Of a stretch of DNA of 64,000 bases, positions 24,175 to 37,600 are shown in pieces. The stretch spans positions 22,735,501 through 22,799,500 of the forward strand of contig NC_068556.1 of the NCBI RefSeq assembly GCF_022201045.2, written 5' to 3'. The DNA is from Citrus sinensis (taxonomy: Eukaryota; Streptophyta; Magnoliopsida; Sapindales; Rutaceae). Position 1 is the first letter of the stretch, and the number at the start of each line of letters is the position of its first letter. Made by a program: the position numbers and the translations under genes. Under the pieces are notes generated by a model that saw only the letters and a program-made list of their open reading frames with translations, was not told where the DNA came from and did no database searches.

Positions 24175-26823
24175 AGCTAAGCACAAAGAGAGGCACTTTC
24201 TTCATTCCTTTTTTCGATCAAATTCATGAACCAAAACTTATTTTTTCTGCAAGTCGTCAAAATAGGAGGCTTCATTTCTGTTACAGTTCCACATTTCAGG
24301 TCTAGCCCTCATTAGCTTTATGTTCATACAATCTTTATATGGCCATCCTTTTTATCTTGAATAAGCCATGACCAACCTCGTATAGCCTTTACTCCTTGCT
24401 TTTGAATAACCATGAAAGAATCCACACTCCACAGTTCCATTAGGCAAAAATCTGTCTTTGGCCCTCCAATTTTGGAATTGGTGCTTATTTATGGTCCAAT
24501 CCTTTTCGAAACCGAAAAAGATTCCACCCACAGCATTCGGCCTTTTAAATCAATGGTGTTTTCCTGTCTATCGTTGTAGATCATCTTTAAATTTGGGAGC
24601 AAGCTTCCAATTCAACATAGAAAGCAATTTGAAGTTATTCTGGTTCCCCAACTTTTTTGTCTGGGGTTTATCGTGAAAACACAGAGAATTAAAAGAGACT
24701 CAAAAGGAGGCATAACAATGCTACCTTATATGGGGTTCAGATACGTAGTTACATTTGTCAAATGAAACGCTTGACATGGCTATTGATAAATTTATTATGA
24801 TACACAAATATGACAAAAAGATACTTCCAACTCTGTAGCTTTGCTTTTACATAATCATCCATCTTTCTTGTTCCTCCTCATACTCTTGTCAAGTTATTCT
24901 TGTTAGCTTTGCTTTTACAAGTTGTATTTAGTTAAGTGATTCTCCTAAAGAAGCACTAGTTTGAGCTAGTGAAAGAAAAATCGACAAAAACATCCATGCA
25001 ATTACAGTAGGATCGTAGCGAATGCCGTACTTGATATTCACTTACACAAAAATATGCACTAATAGTCAGGTGGTTTGGCAGTTCAAAGGGTAGCTTAGAA
25101 GCAGAATATTAAGCTTGTACAAATAATTCATATTCTTTGAGCGTCTCTTTGGATAGAGGCTGGAGGAGTAATTGACCCGGACGTTTTTCATTGGAAATTA
25201 CCTACAGCTTCTCTTTATATACTGCTTGTACCAATTTCTTGTCAATTATTGATGAGTACCTCCAAATTTTAGCTCCCATATATTAGCTCCTTTTACCGGA
25301 GGCTTGTAGCTTATTAGAATCCTGAAGCTATGATTTTGGGGACTGCAATTATTGGGTCATAAGAGTAGCCCCATGATGCCCCCATATCAGTCAGTCTCGG
25401 GGCTCTCCACACTCTCCAAAGCAGAGACTCAATTTTTTGTGACTGCGCCAGGAATTTCTAGTTGGGTTCTCTTATAGCTAGCTTAGTTTCGGTGAGTTTA
25501 TTGAACGAGGAGACATTAACGAGAGTTGAGACTAGTGGCAGCACGTGGGCCATAAATAAAACGCAACACCATGTCCGGCTAATAAAAGTTTGCATGTACA
25601 TTCGTACTTGAGCAACATACCTACTTGTCCATGTATACAAAAGCTTCCGTCCGAGATTTAAACATGCGGTCTTTGGACAACTTAATTAGGTGGTGGTGAT
25701 TAACTAATTGTGATTAGTGTAACCATAACATTATTATTTGCCACTGATTCTCTGAATCAAAAGCTATTAAATAAAAGTCCATCATTAATAATGGAGGCAA
25801 AAGCACCAACGTTCACTAACGTGCCCAATAATTTTCTATAACCTTTCACTCCCTCGCACATTAATGGAAGTTAAATTTTAGCAAAATGTTAAAAAAACTT
25901 AAGGCGCGAGAGAAATAATGGTAAAACTCGCCCAAGTTTGATGTGTTCGATTAATCATTTTTCAATTAACACTATAATCCCAACTAGGTTTGTTGTTGTT
26001 TCTGTCAGTGTTCTATTAAATTTTTTTAGTCAAATATCATGGCTCTAAAATTAATTGTAGAATAAGCCAAAAATTATATGAAGCATGCATGTAACCCAAA
26101 AATACCTAGTTTGAGCTTTCATTACACTCATTGAGTCACCATTATTTACTCACTTGTTTATTTATTTTAAAGCGAGAGGTGCCTATATTAATTTTTTAGT
26201 CTTCTATAACTTTATTTTTTCAAATTTAAATTCAAGTAATAAATAAAAGGAAATTTAAATTCAAGTGATAAATAAAAGGTGCTTAAATTAATCTTTTAGT
26301 CCTTTACGATCTTATTTTTTCAAAATCATTCCATCAAGGCTCAAGCGGTGGGACAAAGTACAGTTACTCAAAAGTTATTAAAAACAAAAAAAGGCTACAG
26401 TTGAAAATATTAATGATGATCATTCGTACCTAGTTTTTAGCATGCATTCTTGGCTAGGATTAGGGTTTGTCGTAAAAAGTGAGACATCATGCAACCATTA
26501 TTTGAAGACGGTAATGAGCAAATTCATACCCACCAATTATAAACAGATGAATCGTGGATTTTGTTACTTAGATAGCTGTTAGCTTTAAGGAAATTAACTT
26601 TTTAATGATTTTTTGTCCATTCAATCTAGTAGAATCAAATAGGAAAACTTTAATTCCAATTCCCTTTCTAGCTAATCTCACTTATGAGAACTTTTTAATG
26701 TAAACATCAAAGACACGAGAGAAAAGAAGAAAGTGCATATATGTAGATGAAAATTATATTAAAGTAATACAATTCACGATAAATAGCGTCACACTCTAAT
26801 ATCAGTAATCACTCACATTAAAC
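24175..26823. other. Convergent intergenic region between CCCH and ERF genes
   Basis: The first few hundred bases are probably the 3' UTR of the CCCH gene. The rest is AT-rich spacer with a tandem repeat at 26222-26279. No further gene was recognised. Confidence 0.5.
26222..26279. repeat. Two tandem 29-bp copies
   Basis: AAATTTAAATTCAAGTAATA... is followed directly by the same 29 bases with one change. A looser duplication (GGTGCxTAxATTAATxTTTTAGTC) brackets it at about 26178 and 26278. Confidence 0.75.
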
Positions 26824-27852
26824 TCAAAACAGTGAATAGCCGAAGTCAACCACATTACCACCAAACAATGGAGTTGAAGAGGAGCTAGCTGATGAAGAAG
26901 AAGTGGCTTGAGGCACTATCCCATGGCTAGGGTTATGATAATGATGGTCAATGACTGCAGGATCAGACAAAGCTCCCATGGAGCAGCCATCTTCAGCCAT
27001 TATTGGGTTGTTAATCATAGCAGAAAGTTCATTCATCTCCCATGACTGCTGACGATCATCCCAAAACCCATCATTGAACTCACCAAAGTAAGAGAAATCT
27101 CCAGCCATATATGGCTCTGTTGGCAGCACAGTGCTTGTCGTATCCATTATTGAGCAAAAGCTTTTTTGATCATTTGAGGCACCAGAGTTGCTATTAGCTT
27201 GATGATTTGAAGGGGGGTTTAAGCAACTATCAGGAACAATGCAGCCCAGGTAGCCAGAGTTAGAATTATCAGGTTCAGAGAAAAAGAAACCAGTATCATC
27301 AAGTGATGACCCATAGGAAGTTTCATTAGTACTGGTTTCATTATTGGATGTGATAGTGATCTTAGATGTCGTGTTATTTTCAGAAATGTCAGGCTGGAGC
27401 TGCTGAGGTGGAGCACTCGTACTATTTTGAACTGTGAACTGTGATGATTGTGGTGGCGGCGGCAAGAGAGCTTGGATATCAAAAGGTGTAAGAAGAGAAT
27501 GGAAAGTTCCATTGTCAGTGTAAATGAAGTTAGTTCTAGCTTGTGCACCTTTCATTGAAAGTGCAGCTCTGTCATAAGCAAGAGCTGCTTCATGAGCAGT
27601 ATCAAATGTGCCAAGCCAGTGCCTTTCTTTAGTTGTAGGGTCTCTTATTTCAGCTGCATATCGTCCCCAAGGCCGCCTCCGCACGCCAAGAAATCTTCCA
27701 GGCTCAGGCTGCTTTCTTCTTCCTCTTTTTTCTGATGATGGAGATGCACTGTTGGGGTTTCTCTGAATAAGAGCAAAACCCATTTGAGCTTGGCCTTGTT
27801 CATCATAGCCTTGGAAAGGTTTATCTAAGGTTTTGGAAGTACTACTAGACAT
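26824..27852 (-). CDS. PUCHI: AP2/ERF transcription factor, PUCHI/ERF086 type
   Basis: A single exon of 342 residues beginning [17 protein letters not shown]. One AP2 domain spans about residues 53-110 ([20 protein letters not shown], then HWLGTFDT and AYDRAA), followed by [12 protein letters not shown] as in the group VIIIb ERFs PUCHI, LEP and ESR. In Arabidopsis PUCHI specifies floral meristem identity and lateral-root primordium patterning, acting in the nucleus on GCC-type sites. The C-terminal two-thirds is Ser/Thr/Asn-rich and ends [10 protein letters not shown] chose this ATG because MSxSTSKTLD agrees with PUCHI. An in-frame ATG at 28047 would add 65 residues, mostly encoded by a GA/CT repeat, and is more likely leader. 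Position between the CCCH gene and ObgC matches Arabidopsis. Confidence 0.88.
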   Translation of the reverse strand: MSSSTSKTLDKPFQGYDEQGQAQMGFALIQRNPNSASPSSEKRGRRKQPEPGRFLGVRRRPWGRYAAEIRDPTTKERHWLGTFDTAHEAALAYDRAALSMKGAQARTNFIYTDNGTFHSLLTPFDIQALLPPPPQSSQFTVQNSTSAPPQQLQPDISENNTTSKITITSNNETSTNETSYGSSLDDTGFFFSEPDNSNSGYLGCIVPDSCLNPPSNHQANSNSGASNDQKSFCSIMDTTSTVLPTEPYMAGDFSYFGEFNDGFWDDRQQSWEMNELSAMINNPIMAEDGCSMGALSDPAVIDHHYHNPSHGIVPQATSSSSASSSSTPLFGGNVVDFGYSLF

Positions 27853-27883
27853 TGCTGTGATTGTGAAGAAGATGGAAAATGGT

Positions 27884-27885
<2 letters not shown>

Positions 27886-27918
<33 letters not shown>
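27886..27918 (-). repeat. GA/CT microsatellite in PUCHI leader
   Basis: About 16 AG units lie just upstream of the chosen start. Read in frame from the upstream ATG they encode a Leu-Ser repeat. Confidence 0.85.
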
Positions 27919-27920
<2 letters not shown>

Positions 27921-30900
27921 TAAAGAGGCTGTAACAGTTTCTTGTTTTGAATGGAAGCTGTGTAGCTGCTTGAGGAAGTGTAGGTAAGTCTTTTAAAGAC
28001 TGTGAATTGGACAAGGGAGAGGAAGAAAAGGACACTGCAAGTGTCATTCCTTACCTTTTCCACCTACTTTTTTAAGATCTCTCTCTCTCCTTGCTTCTCT
28101 TTCTATGGTTTTAATTGTCTACGTATTAGATTCTGACCGTAGTCCATTTACATTTATTTATCAAATTAGCTTCAATTTCAAATAATTCTAATTATGCTTT
28201 TAGAACTTAAAAATAAATAGCTAAATCTCATTATTTTAATAATGAACGGGTAAATTCTAATATTTTCTAAATAAACATTCAAACTCATTAATGTTATTGA
28301 ATTTTGTCTATTTGAATAAAAATGAAAACACTGTAATACATTTATTTCGTAGATATTATAATAAATAAGTGTATTTACTAACTAAAGGGACTGCATATTA
28401 CGGTTTTGAAACAACGAAATCATTTGGGTATCCCATTTAGTAGAAAATATTTGAAAGTCAGAATTATTTATATATGTTAAGAACTTAATATTATCATTGT
28501 GATGTAAAGGTTACATCAGATGAATGCAAGCTAAGCTATCTGGGGTTGATAAAATTAAACTTATAATGATCAAGTCACGTGTTAGAGCTACACTAGAAAT
28601 CTACCTTAAATCGACATACACCTCTCCTATTTATAGCCCTTTGATGCTATTATGATGTTATACTAAATCGTTGATGCCATTAAAAATGACAACATCAAAG
28701 CAACCATGCATACGGGAATGTCATACTTAATTACTATAATTAATGAAGAACATGATTGAGTGAGCACTGGTGGGTAGCAGCAAGATGATGAGTATGATGG
28801 TAGGATCATTGCTCGTATAATTTTCAAAACCAGTAAAAACAAAAACCGCTGCATATAAAATGGTTTTGTGTTTGCAAAAAAACTTCTTGAGAGTCTCGAA
28901 CGTTTGAATGAGAAATTTACTCATTTTAGTAATAGTAAGTTGTTTTTGTAATAGCTCTGGTATTATGCACATGTGAGTCCTCATTTTAAGCAAAATAAAT
29001 CAATGAAATTACTTGTCTGATTCATGATTTTCAAAGGGAGTAGTTAAGAATATTATCTCTAACTAAGCAGAAAATGCCTAAGAATATGAGGCTCTCGTGT
29101 CCAGAATCATGGAAACAACCACCCCACATTAGAGTACAAGCCAAAGGGCCCATCATAAGTGTGTCTATAAGTCAAAATAAGCCATTTTTTATTTGTCATT
29201 TTGCACCTAGTTTCTCAATTTTAATTTGGTCTTATTCTTATATTTCTATTAGGGACAAAGTTGGGGTAACCTTGCAACTGTTGCAAGGTAGCTGGATCCT
29301 TCTATTAGTAACTTGATCTTAAAAATGACATATTATCTTATTTAGAACGCAATTTTTTAATAAATAATTATAAAAAATAATCAGTTGTGTTAATATAAAG
29401 TCAAGTTACAAACTACAAGTATTTAGTAAATACTTTAACAGCTTAACTTTTGCAGGTAAACAGATGTACACTATAGGTTTTTCTTTCACAAATAGCATGG
29501 CTTCCTGTTCAATTCATTTTAAGTAAAGCAAATTGTAATTCACAGAAACATGGGTCTTGTCTCTGATCTCCAAAAGCAAATTGAAAAGGCTACAGTCAAA
29601 AGGGCAATCAATAGATTAAAAAACAGATTGTAAAGCAAGATGAAATTTAATTAAACCGCCCAAGCAAAAGCATGAACATGGTGGGCACTCGGCACTAATT
29701 AAGAGTACATTTGTTTAGTAGTTTCTACAGGAGTTTGATCAACTCAATTTCATCCTCTTTGATAAGATTAGTAGTTTCTACAGCACCACGATCAATCTAA
29801 TTTCATTCTCTTTAAAAAGAAGAATTTTAGAATACATAAAAGGTATTATATCCACTATATAATAAATAAATAATGTTATATTATATGATCATTTATTTTT
29901 AAAAAAATTAACATGTAAGTGATAGTTATGTTAAATTTAATTACACATATAATAATTAATTGTATGGTTCATATGTACCATCGACTTTCTCCTTTGATAG
30001 TCCTAACATGCCTAAAATGGCATTGGGAATGACAAAGCCTAGTCATAATTATCAAACGGGTCAACTGTTGTCTTGTTTTTATAACATTTCCAAATTCTAA
30101 AATGCTTAGTCACTAGTCATTATAATGGCAACTCTAATTAGTAGTCTTACTGACCTAATAAATTAAGCCTAATCAATCAAGAAAGTAATGTATTTTAATT
30201 TGACGCGGTAGAACGAATATAATATGGAGAAAGAGAGAGATTTATTAAAATAATTTAATCAAATTAGGTATATTAACTAATCGTCTTTCATTTCTTTTAA
30301 GAAATGTGACATTTGCACTTGTTAAAATCTACAACCCTTGACTCATCCACTAAAGATTTGAAATCGACAGGATGAAATTCCATTTGACTCGTGTATTTAT
30401 CTAAATGGGCAAATGTCCATATCTACGAACATGGTATCATAATGTTCCCATGTGGAACAAAACATAGGTTAATTATTAAATAACACACAAAATAAAACAA
30501 ATTATTTCTCATTGCACTTAGTAAATCCATACATATAATTTTCAAGTAGGTAACGTTACCTATGGTTTAGTTTGATCAAGAGGTACACGTGCATTTGTAA
30601 TTAAAGAGTAAAAATGGTGGTGAATTTTACCATTTTCAGAGAAGCAGAAAAGTTCAGTCAAGCTTCTCATGAAAAGGTGTGTGCCGAGCCGAGCGTACAC
30701 TTCAGAAAGTAATGCTCAGGAAAGTAAAAATGGTGGTGAATTTTACCATTTTTTTTTCTTTTTTTTTTTTTAAGTGTTCAAAACGTAACGTAAGCTTGTA
30801 ACCTGCAGGTGTAGGGGCCTGTCTCTTCCTTTATTTTCTCTTATTTTCTCTTTTTATCGGATGATCTTCGTCAGCTTTTTTTTCCAAGTTTTCTTGATGT

Positions 30901-33239
30901 CAAGAGAATTTTTCTGCACATTTTTCCGAGAGAGAGAAAAAAAAAAAAGCACACACGAACTCATCACATTCTATTTTTATTTATTTTTCCTTTTTAATGG
31001 TTCAAAAGCCCATCCGGGATTCATGGAAAATGATATGTAGTTGTCCTAAGACTTGGACTTTGACGGAAATGAAGAGTTAAATGACTTAACCCTAAAGTGG
31101 AGAATTTATATATTAATCTTGACAATTAATTAATTAATTAATTAAGAGATTTTTATTTATTTATTTATATATTACTTTTTGTACAATTTGGTATCATCAA
31201 AAGACTCATCTTTTTTTTTTTTTTTTTTTTTTTTTATGGCTGAGCAGCTCCTTGTCTCTTTCTAGTCAAGTAGTCAAAAACACTCGTGTCATTCCACTTA
31301 ACAATCATGTAGCCCTTTGTTATTTTATAGGTGGCAGGCCAGGCTCAACTCGCTTTGCAATTAATGATTGATTCTTCGCTCTATAGCTAGGGATAGCAAA
31401 AATCTTCCAGACGGATTCACGAGGGATTTTTTTTTCCTTATTTATAAAAGATATATAAATAATTTTACATCTAATTTCTTATTCAGAAAAAGAAAAATGA
31501 TAATTTGATACTTAATATTATATTCGGGGAGAGACAAAAAAAATTGCGAAATACTTATGCTCTCCTCATTTCTCCTTTTCTATTTTTATTTTATTTTTCT
31601 AAAATTAGTTAATACGTTTCAAATTTAAATTGTAGCGATGCGGATGTAAATAAAAATATAATAATTTTTATAAAAATAATATAAATAAAATTAATATAAA
31701 CATTCGAATGAAATTTGCCACAATTACTTTGTTTATAAATAAGAGATAATTTTGTTAATGATCCATACCGTATGACTTTTGTAATGGATTAATGTTATAA
31801 TGCAAGAGATATTGTCATTTTTTTTATGAATGTGTTTAAATTTGAGGTTTTAGTTTTGCTTAATTTCATAGAGTATCTTGTAATGTTTATGTAGGTTTGG
31901 CAATAAAGCGTGGTTTAGTCTGCCCGATTGGCCCTCCATGTGAGGGACTAGACATGTGTATAATAATAATAATAATAAAAAGCTCGGACAAGCATGACCT
32001 TCTATTTTTTTTTAAATAATTGAATATAAACTAATAAATAAAAATCTAAAAATGTAATAGAAAAAAAAAAAGAAAACTAAAATCCCCAATTCCTAAATCA
32101 ATGATGATTAAAAAAACTCAAGATTATAACACTAAACTCACACATGCACACTATCACACTCACATACACCCTTGATCTACTGCTGATCAAATCAGATTAT
32201 CACTGGCATTGATCTTATCTACCTTACTATCTCGTAAAGATGCTTATTCCATTATTTACATTAAGTTCCCAAATGCACCAACTTAAACTTGCTTATAATT
32301 GCTTTGTGATATAATCTATCAATTTCCAACCATTTCGAATTCCTCTTCTAGCTTATATATTCAAAACTCAACTAATTTAAAAACATTTAGGCTTTAGGTA
32401 GCTTCAACTAATTACGAAGGTGCTTGAATTAAAGTATATAGTATTAAAAAATTAAATATGTATGCTTTTATTTGCTTCATTTTTATTTATTATTTTATTT
32501 TAAAATAATGATTTTCTTTAATTCACTCTTGATTATAATAATTTGTTGATTATTAACTGATTATGAGTTTACAATAATTTTAAAAATAACTAAAAATATG
32601 TGGAAGCCTTTTAGAGGGCCCGTATCCATTTTTTCTAATATGGCCTTAGGCTTGGGCTTGAGCTTGTAAAAACTCGAGTTATGACATTGACTTAATTCGA
32701 TGGAAAATTTTTTAATCACTTTATCATTTTTTATGCTTTTGCGTTGGTAACATACAATTTTATTCTTTTATTTTAATATGATTAAATTAAGTTCAAAAAT
32801 AAAATGTATTAATTATTCAGAGATTAAGTAGTCTCAGTGATTCATTTTTTTTTTTTTGAGATCCCCATCTCTCACTCAAAAAATTATGATGGTTCCATGC
32901 TATGCTTTCAATTTACTTTTTAAAATTGTAAAGGAACAAAAATATGATAAAACCTTTTTGTCAGCTTTTAAAATTTCTTTAATGGTTTTATATTTTTCTT
33001 TCTAGAAAAATCTTCAAAATTAACTAGAAATTTAAAAAAATTTGTCATGACTTTGTTCATTTTGTAACCCCATTTTCAAACCCTAGTTGTATATCTTTTT
33101 ATCTTAACACATGGCTATAAGGTTTCAGAGACGGATAAAAACATGAGCTAAATAGCTTTGTGTATTAGGGAACACAATTTGATGTCATCTCTTTCTTCGG
33201 ATAATTATGCATATGGGAAATCCATTACCATTAGCTAGC
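27919..33239. other. Large intergenic region upstream of PUCHI
   Basis: About 5 kb of AT-rich DNA with long homopolymers (for example a T run near 31211-31235), a TTAA repeat near 31128-31145 and the duplication at 30.6-30.75 kb. I found no coding exons. The part nearest 28 kb is presumably the PUCHI promoter. Confidence 0.5.
30608..30752. repeat. Direct repeat of a 29-bp hairpin
   Basis: The 29 bases at 30608-30636 (GTAAAAATGGTGGTGAATTT...) recur exactly at 30724-30752. Each copy is itself a small inverted repeat, with AAAATGGT pairing with ACCATTTT. Confidence 0.75.
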
Positions 33240-33850
33240 GAATGAAAGATGCACATAATGAAGTAAGACCACTTAAAAGACTCGCAATGCAACCAATGAG
33301 ATTCTGCCACGCAGCGTTCATCAGCCGACCACCAAAACCTAGGAGAACTACCACTGTTAGTCGTGTCTAATCGGACACGTGTGCAAGAACTGTTGCGACG
33401 TCATGATCTGAATCCTTGCGGGTCCCACTACTGAATTCAGCTCATGATGACGCACGGAATGGCGTCTCCAGACATACCAAGCCTTGCTTGTACGGGCTAC
33501 GGGTCACAAATTAAAGGAACTCGCAACGGGGTACACACAATAGGAAGATACGGCGTTAAGATCGTAGATGTGCGATCACGATTTTGTAAGAATATTGGGT
33601 AAGTGAATGAGTTGTTACAATGGAGAGTGGAACAGGGAAAGCAAATCCACAGGGTGAAAGTGAAGAGAGGGAGTCAAAAGATTCAATGCGGACGGTTGAT
33701 TGATTTGAGATTTGAGACTGCACGGCTGTTGCTGAGAGTGCAGAGAACTTGAGGCCCCGGTTTAGGGCGCAAATTACGAGATTTGCTCCCAATGCCAGAT
33801 TTCACATACATCGGTTGTGAGTTCATATAAGACCCTCTTCGGCAGTACCT
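33240..33850. other. GC-richer block with promoter-like motifs, gene uncertain
   Basis: This stretch is clearly less AT-rich than its surroundings. It carries bZIP-type sites such as GGACACGTGTGC and GCGACGTCATG near 33373-33405. A minus-strand frame at 33792-33556 could encode 78 residues (MGANLVICALNRG...), and a plus-strand frame of 27 codons starts near 33619. I recognise neither. It may be the promoter and first exon of a small unrecognised gene, or a gene relic. Confidence 0.3.
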
Positions 33851-34651
33851 AGTAAAGGTGAGATGACCAAAACTTTTAGAACATCATAAACTGTCGACAG
33901 GAAAAATTTAGATTTAAATTCAAGAGCATCTTAAGAAAACAGGAGGGCATGCCAGAAAATCTATTAATTTATTCCACTTTAGGAATTCACAAGAATCCTT
34001 CGAAGAATAGAAGGCAAAAAAGTACACCTAATAATTACACTCTATCTCAAATGCATTTACTAACAAAATTTGCGTGGCAGAGCTTGAATGCCTCTTTTGA
34101 TCTACCAATCCTATTTACTGCAAATGAGGAGAATAAAATTAATTTAACTTATCACACTTATAGGCTCATAGCAAAGCACCTTGAACCAGACTCCAGAGGC
34201 GTGATCTATTGCAACGTGTTGGTGCCCGAAGTGGAGCTCGAATCTATAATCTGGGTGGCAAGCAGATTTATTTATATTACTGTTTTGCCGTTTGATAAGT
34301 CTTGAATCAACTTCCACACCTTTTCTCTTAGTCTCATAACCAATCCCGGTGTCCTGCATGATTCGCCCATTTTAAATCACTGCATGCAAGTTTTAAGCTT
34401 ATCACTACACATCTAAACAAGGCTAAACTGATCCAGTCTAAAATGCAAAAAACAACTACTATACCTTTTCTTTTGGGTACAGGAACAGCAACCTCATTAC
34501 TCCAATTTATAATATATTTCTTAGATCATTCAAAGGATTAAAAGATGAGTCGAAAAGGTATAAGATAAATAGTTACTAAACATAGAAATTGAATGTCATT
34601 ATCCATACCTACTATAACCAGCAGTGAATTGGCATTGGCACCAAAGGCGTA

Positions 34652-37600
34652 TTACTTCCATTGAGGCCATTTGATTGAATCTTCAAGTCCCTTCTTTGCT
34701 TTAGAAGGCCCAGGGTTATTGGCAGAGTCATGCCACACCATCTCCATCTGGCAATAAGAAAAGAGAGGAACAATGAAGTTCACATGAGATTGGACGTGAA
34801 GAAAAGGAAACAAATTCAAAAGTTGCACTAAAATATTCATATTTTTTGTTTTTCTGCTAGAAAAATAAGAGCCATGTGGGTTATCATCAATCACAGGTGG
34901 TGAACTTCGTAAATCACAGACCATATATACTTCTGTAAAAAGGATCAAAGTAGATTGTATGTGTCTGTTTCAATGAAGCCATGGCAGGAGTTTGCAAGTG
35001 TGTATTCTGTACAAACTGAAGTACATTCTTTACTGCTAGCGAGATTGTATCACTCAAAATGAAACACAATACAAATGGCAGGATAAGGTCATTAAAACAT
35101 ACATCTCCAACAATCACTGTGTCTCCTTCCTTTACACCAAGCTTCATGAGGGACTTGGTCACACCACAAGCCTCCAGACCATGTTGGAACCTCCTCTCAG
35201 AGTCTAGATATCTGTTTCCAGAGATCAGCCAGAAAGAAAAGAATGGCAGTTAATCCCAGAACAAGCAACATTGTTGCATCATGATAAAACATATTGATGG
35301 AAGTGTAGGGTTAAGTTAAAATAGCTGTAAGTTGCCGTGCAAGGTGTATGCTATCTGTATACAGAATGCACTCACTAGACCAACCTGGTTATAAGTGCAA
35401 TACACCACACTATATCACAATTATTAAGTTATTATCAGTTATTATCCCAGAGGAAAGGCTTACACATTTATCATGCAAAACCCAGTTATAGGATACTTGC
35501 ATGGTCTCTGGAAGTGGAACATATAGTTTAACTGGATGCATATAGGTTCAGCATAATGACGTCTCAGACTCCAAATAATAGCCCCCAGTTGAGCTTTACA
35601 AACCAATACATTTGCAACAAATAGAGAGACGATAGACACAATATAAGCGATAGAAACTAAGTAAAGAGAGATTAAGAACAATAGCATCAGCAGTGATCAT
35701 AATGAAAATGTATTGACACACCGCCAGTTAGTCATCTGAACAAAACGTTGCAAGCCAGCTCCAACTACATTCCAAGTATTGGAGCCACTGTCATGAAAGA
35801 TCTCAAAGTCATTGATTGATGCGCTTCGCTGCTTATTAACCAGATCAGCTACTTGGTTCAAATTTACTTGATCTGTTCCATACAAAATAGTGGAACTAGC
35901 CAACATTATATATGCCTCACATAAGAAGGATTAGAATAAATCAATATACATAAAATGCCATGCATCCGAACATACAAAAAGCATAATATATAAATAATTT
36001 CAGTGAATACTTGTTTGACCTTCAAAGTCTTTCTCAGCTTCTTTATTTTTCTGCAGTAGTTGATAAGCAGCAGAGATAACTTCATGGGTGCCCTCCCTTT
36101 TCACTGCACTCATGCAAAAAGGTTCAATGCCACGGGCTTGTAACTTTTCCTTAAACGATGGCCACTTCTCATATGCTTCTGGAAGGTCCATTTTGTTAAA
36201 AGCAACTATGTAAGGCTTCTCTGCAATTTCGGGACTGAACATTTCCAGCTCCAGACGAACTGCATCAAACTCAAACTCTGGCTGCTCCGCTGAGCCATCA
36301 ATAAGATGAACCTAAGGTTTGAAAATAACAAAAATTGCATAGTCTATAACAGAATGACGGGAAAGATTTCTAGAATGATGATTGCAGTGAAAAGAGAGCT
36401 ATGCCTGTAAAACTTAAGCTAAACTTTGAAATATTTACTGAAGCATCATGCCCATGATGTAAGCTAATATCTTGAAGAGTTAAAAGAGTTTGTAACTTAA
36501 TTAGTAAAGTATGCATGATTTAAACACCAAAAAAACATTTCTTCTTCTGAGAAAAAGAAAATCACACAGAAAGAGAATTAAATTCTATGCCTGAAACACA
36601 AGGAGTCTTTAGATTGGCGGTACCAATTTTCAATCCAAAACTACATTACGGTAATTTCGAACACACTAAGGAGATTAAAAGCATAAAAGGAAACCAAAAA
36701 TGTTCATTTGCAATGACTCTTGTACGGTCATGCCATAGCCACCTGTCAGGAGACCCAACACGTCATTCAGGTCATACAGAAGCCCTCCCGTCTAGCAGAT
36801 ATTGACCTTTTTTGTCGAAAAACTATCAATAACTAGATTTATTGTTTGTTCTTGCAAAAACTTCATCATGCTTGCACAGTCACTAATAACAAACAGCCAA
36901 TACTCCACCTAGAATTTCACTACAAATGCCAGATTGTTTTTGTGCCATCTACTAGTTAAAGAGACAAAGGAATCACTTAAAAGCTATCATGTCATCTAAT
37001 TGATGCACAAAATGAGGCAATGTAGGGAAATTTAAAAATAAAAGCTATCAAATAAAAATCTGCTAATATGACATGAAATCTGTACCAGGGCAGAACACCT
37101 CTCAGTGTGCCGTAAAAATTCGTGACCCAAACCAAAACCCCGGTGAGCTCCTTCAAGTAAACCTGGCAGATCTGCTACTACCATGGTAGAATCATAATCG
37201 AATGAAACTACACCAAGATTGGGAAGCAAAGTGGTAAAAGGGTAATTTGCTATTGTTGGCTGGGCAGCACTTATCACACTCAAAAGTGTACTTTTTCCAG
37301 CATTCGGAGCACCCACTATTCCAACATCCGCTACTAGCTTCAACTCCAACTCCAACCACCTGATCAACATTATCATTATCCCCAACGTTCATATTGAAAA
37401 GAAAAAATGGTCATGCATTCTTCGCAAGGCAATATGGATCCAATGTGGGAAAGAAATGTCGTCTATTAAAGATTAAAAAAAAAAAAAAGTGGGGGACAAA
37501 GGAAGTCAGTTTTGGCTAACAAACTCATCCCAACAATTTATGTCAGCAGGGATTTGTTAACTATCAAAAATCAAATTCTGGAAGGACACATTGATAAAAT

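Noticed and set aside
33949-34305. 118-codon plus frame
   Set aside because: It lies opposite the ObgC 3' UTR, has no recognisable motif and uses codons typical of AT-rich non-coding DNA.
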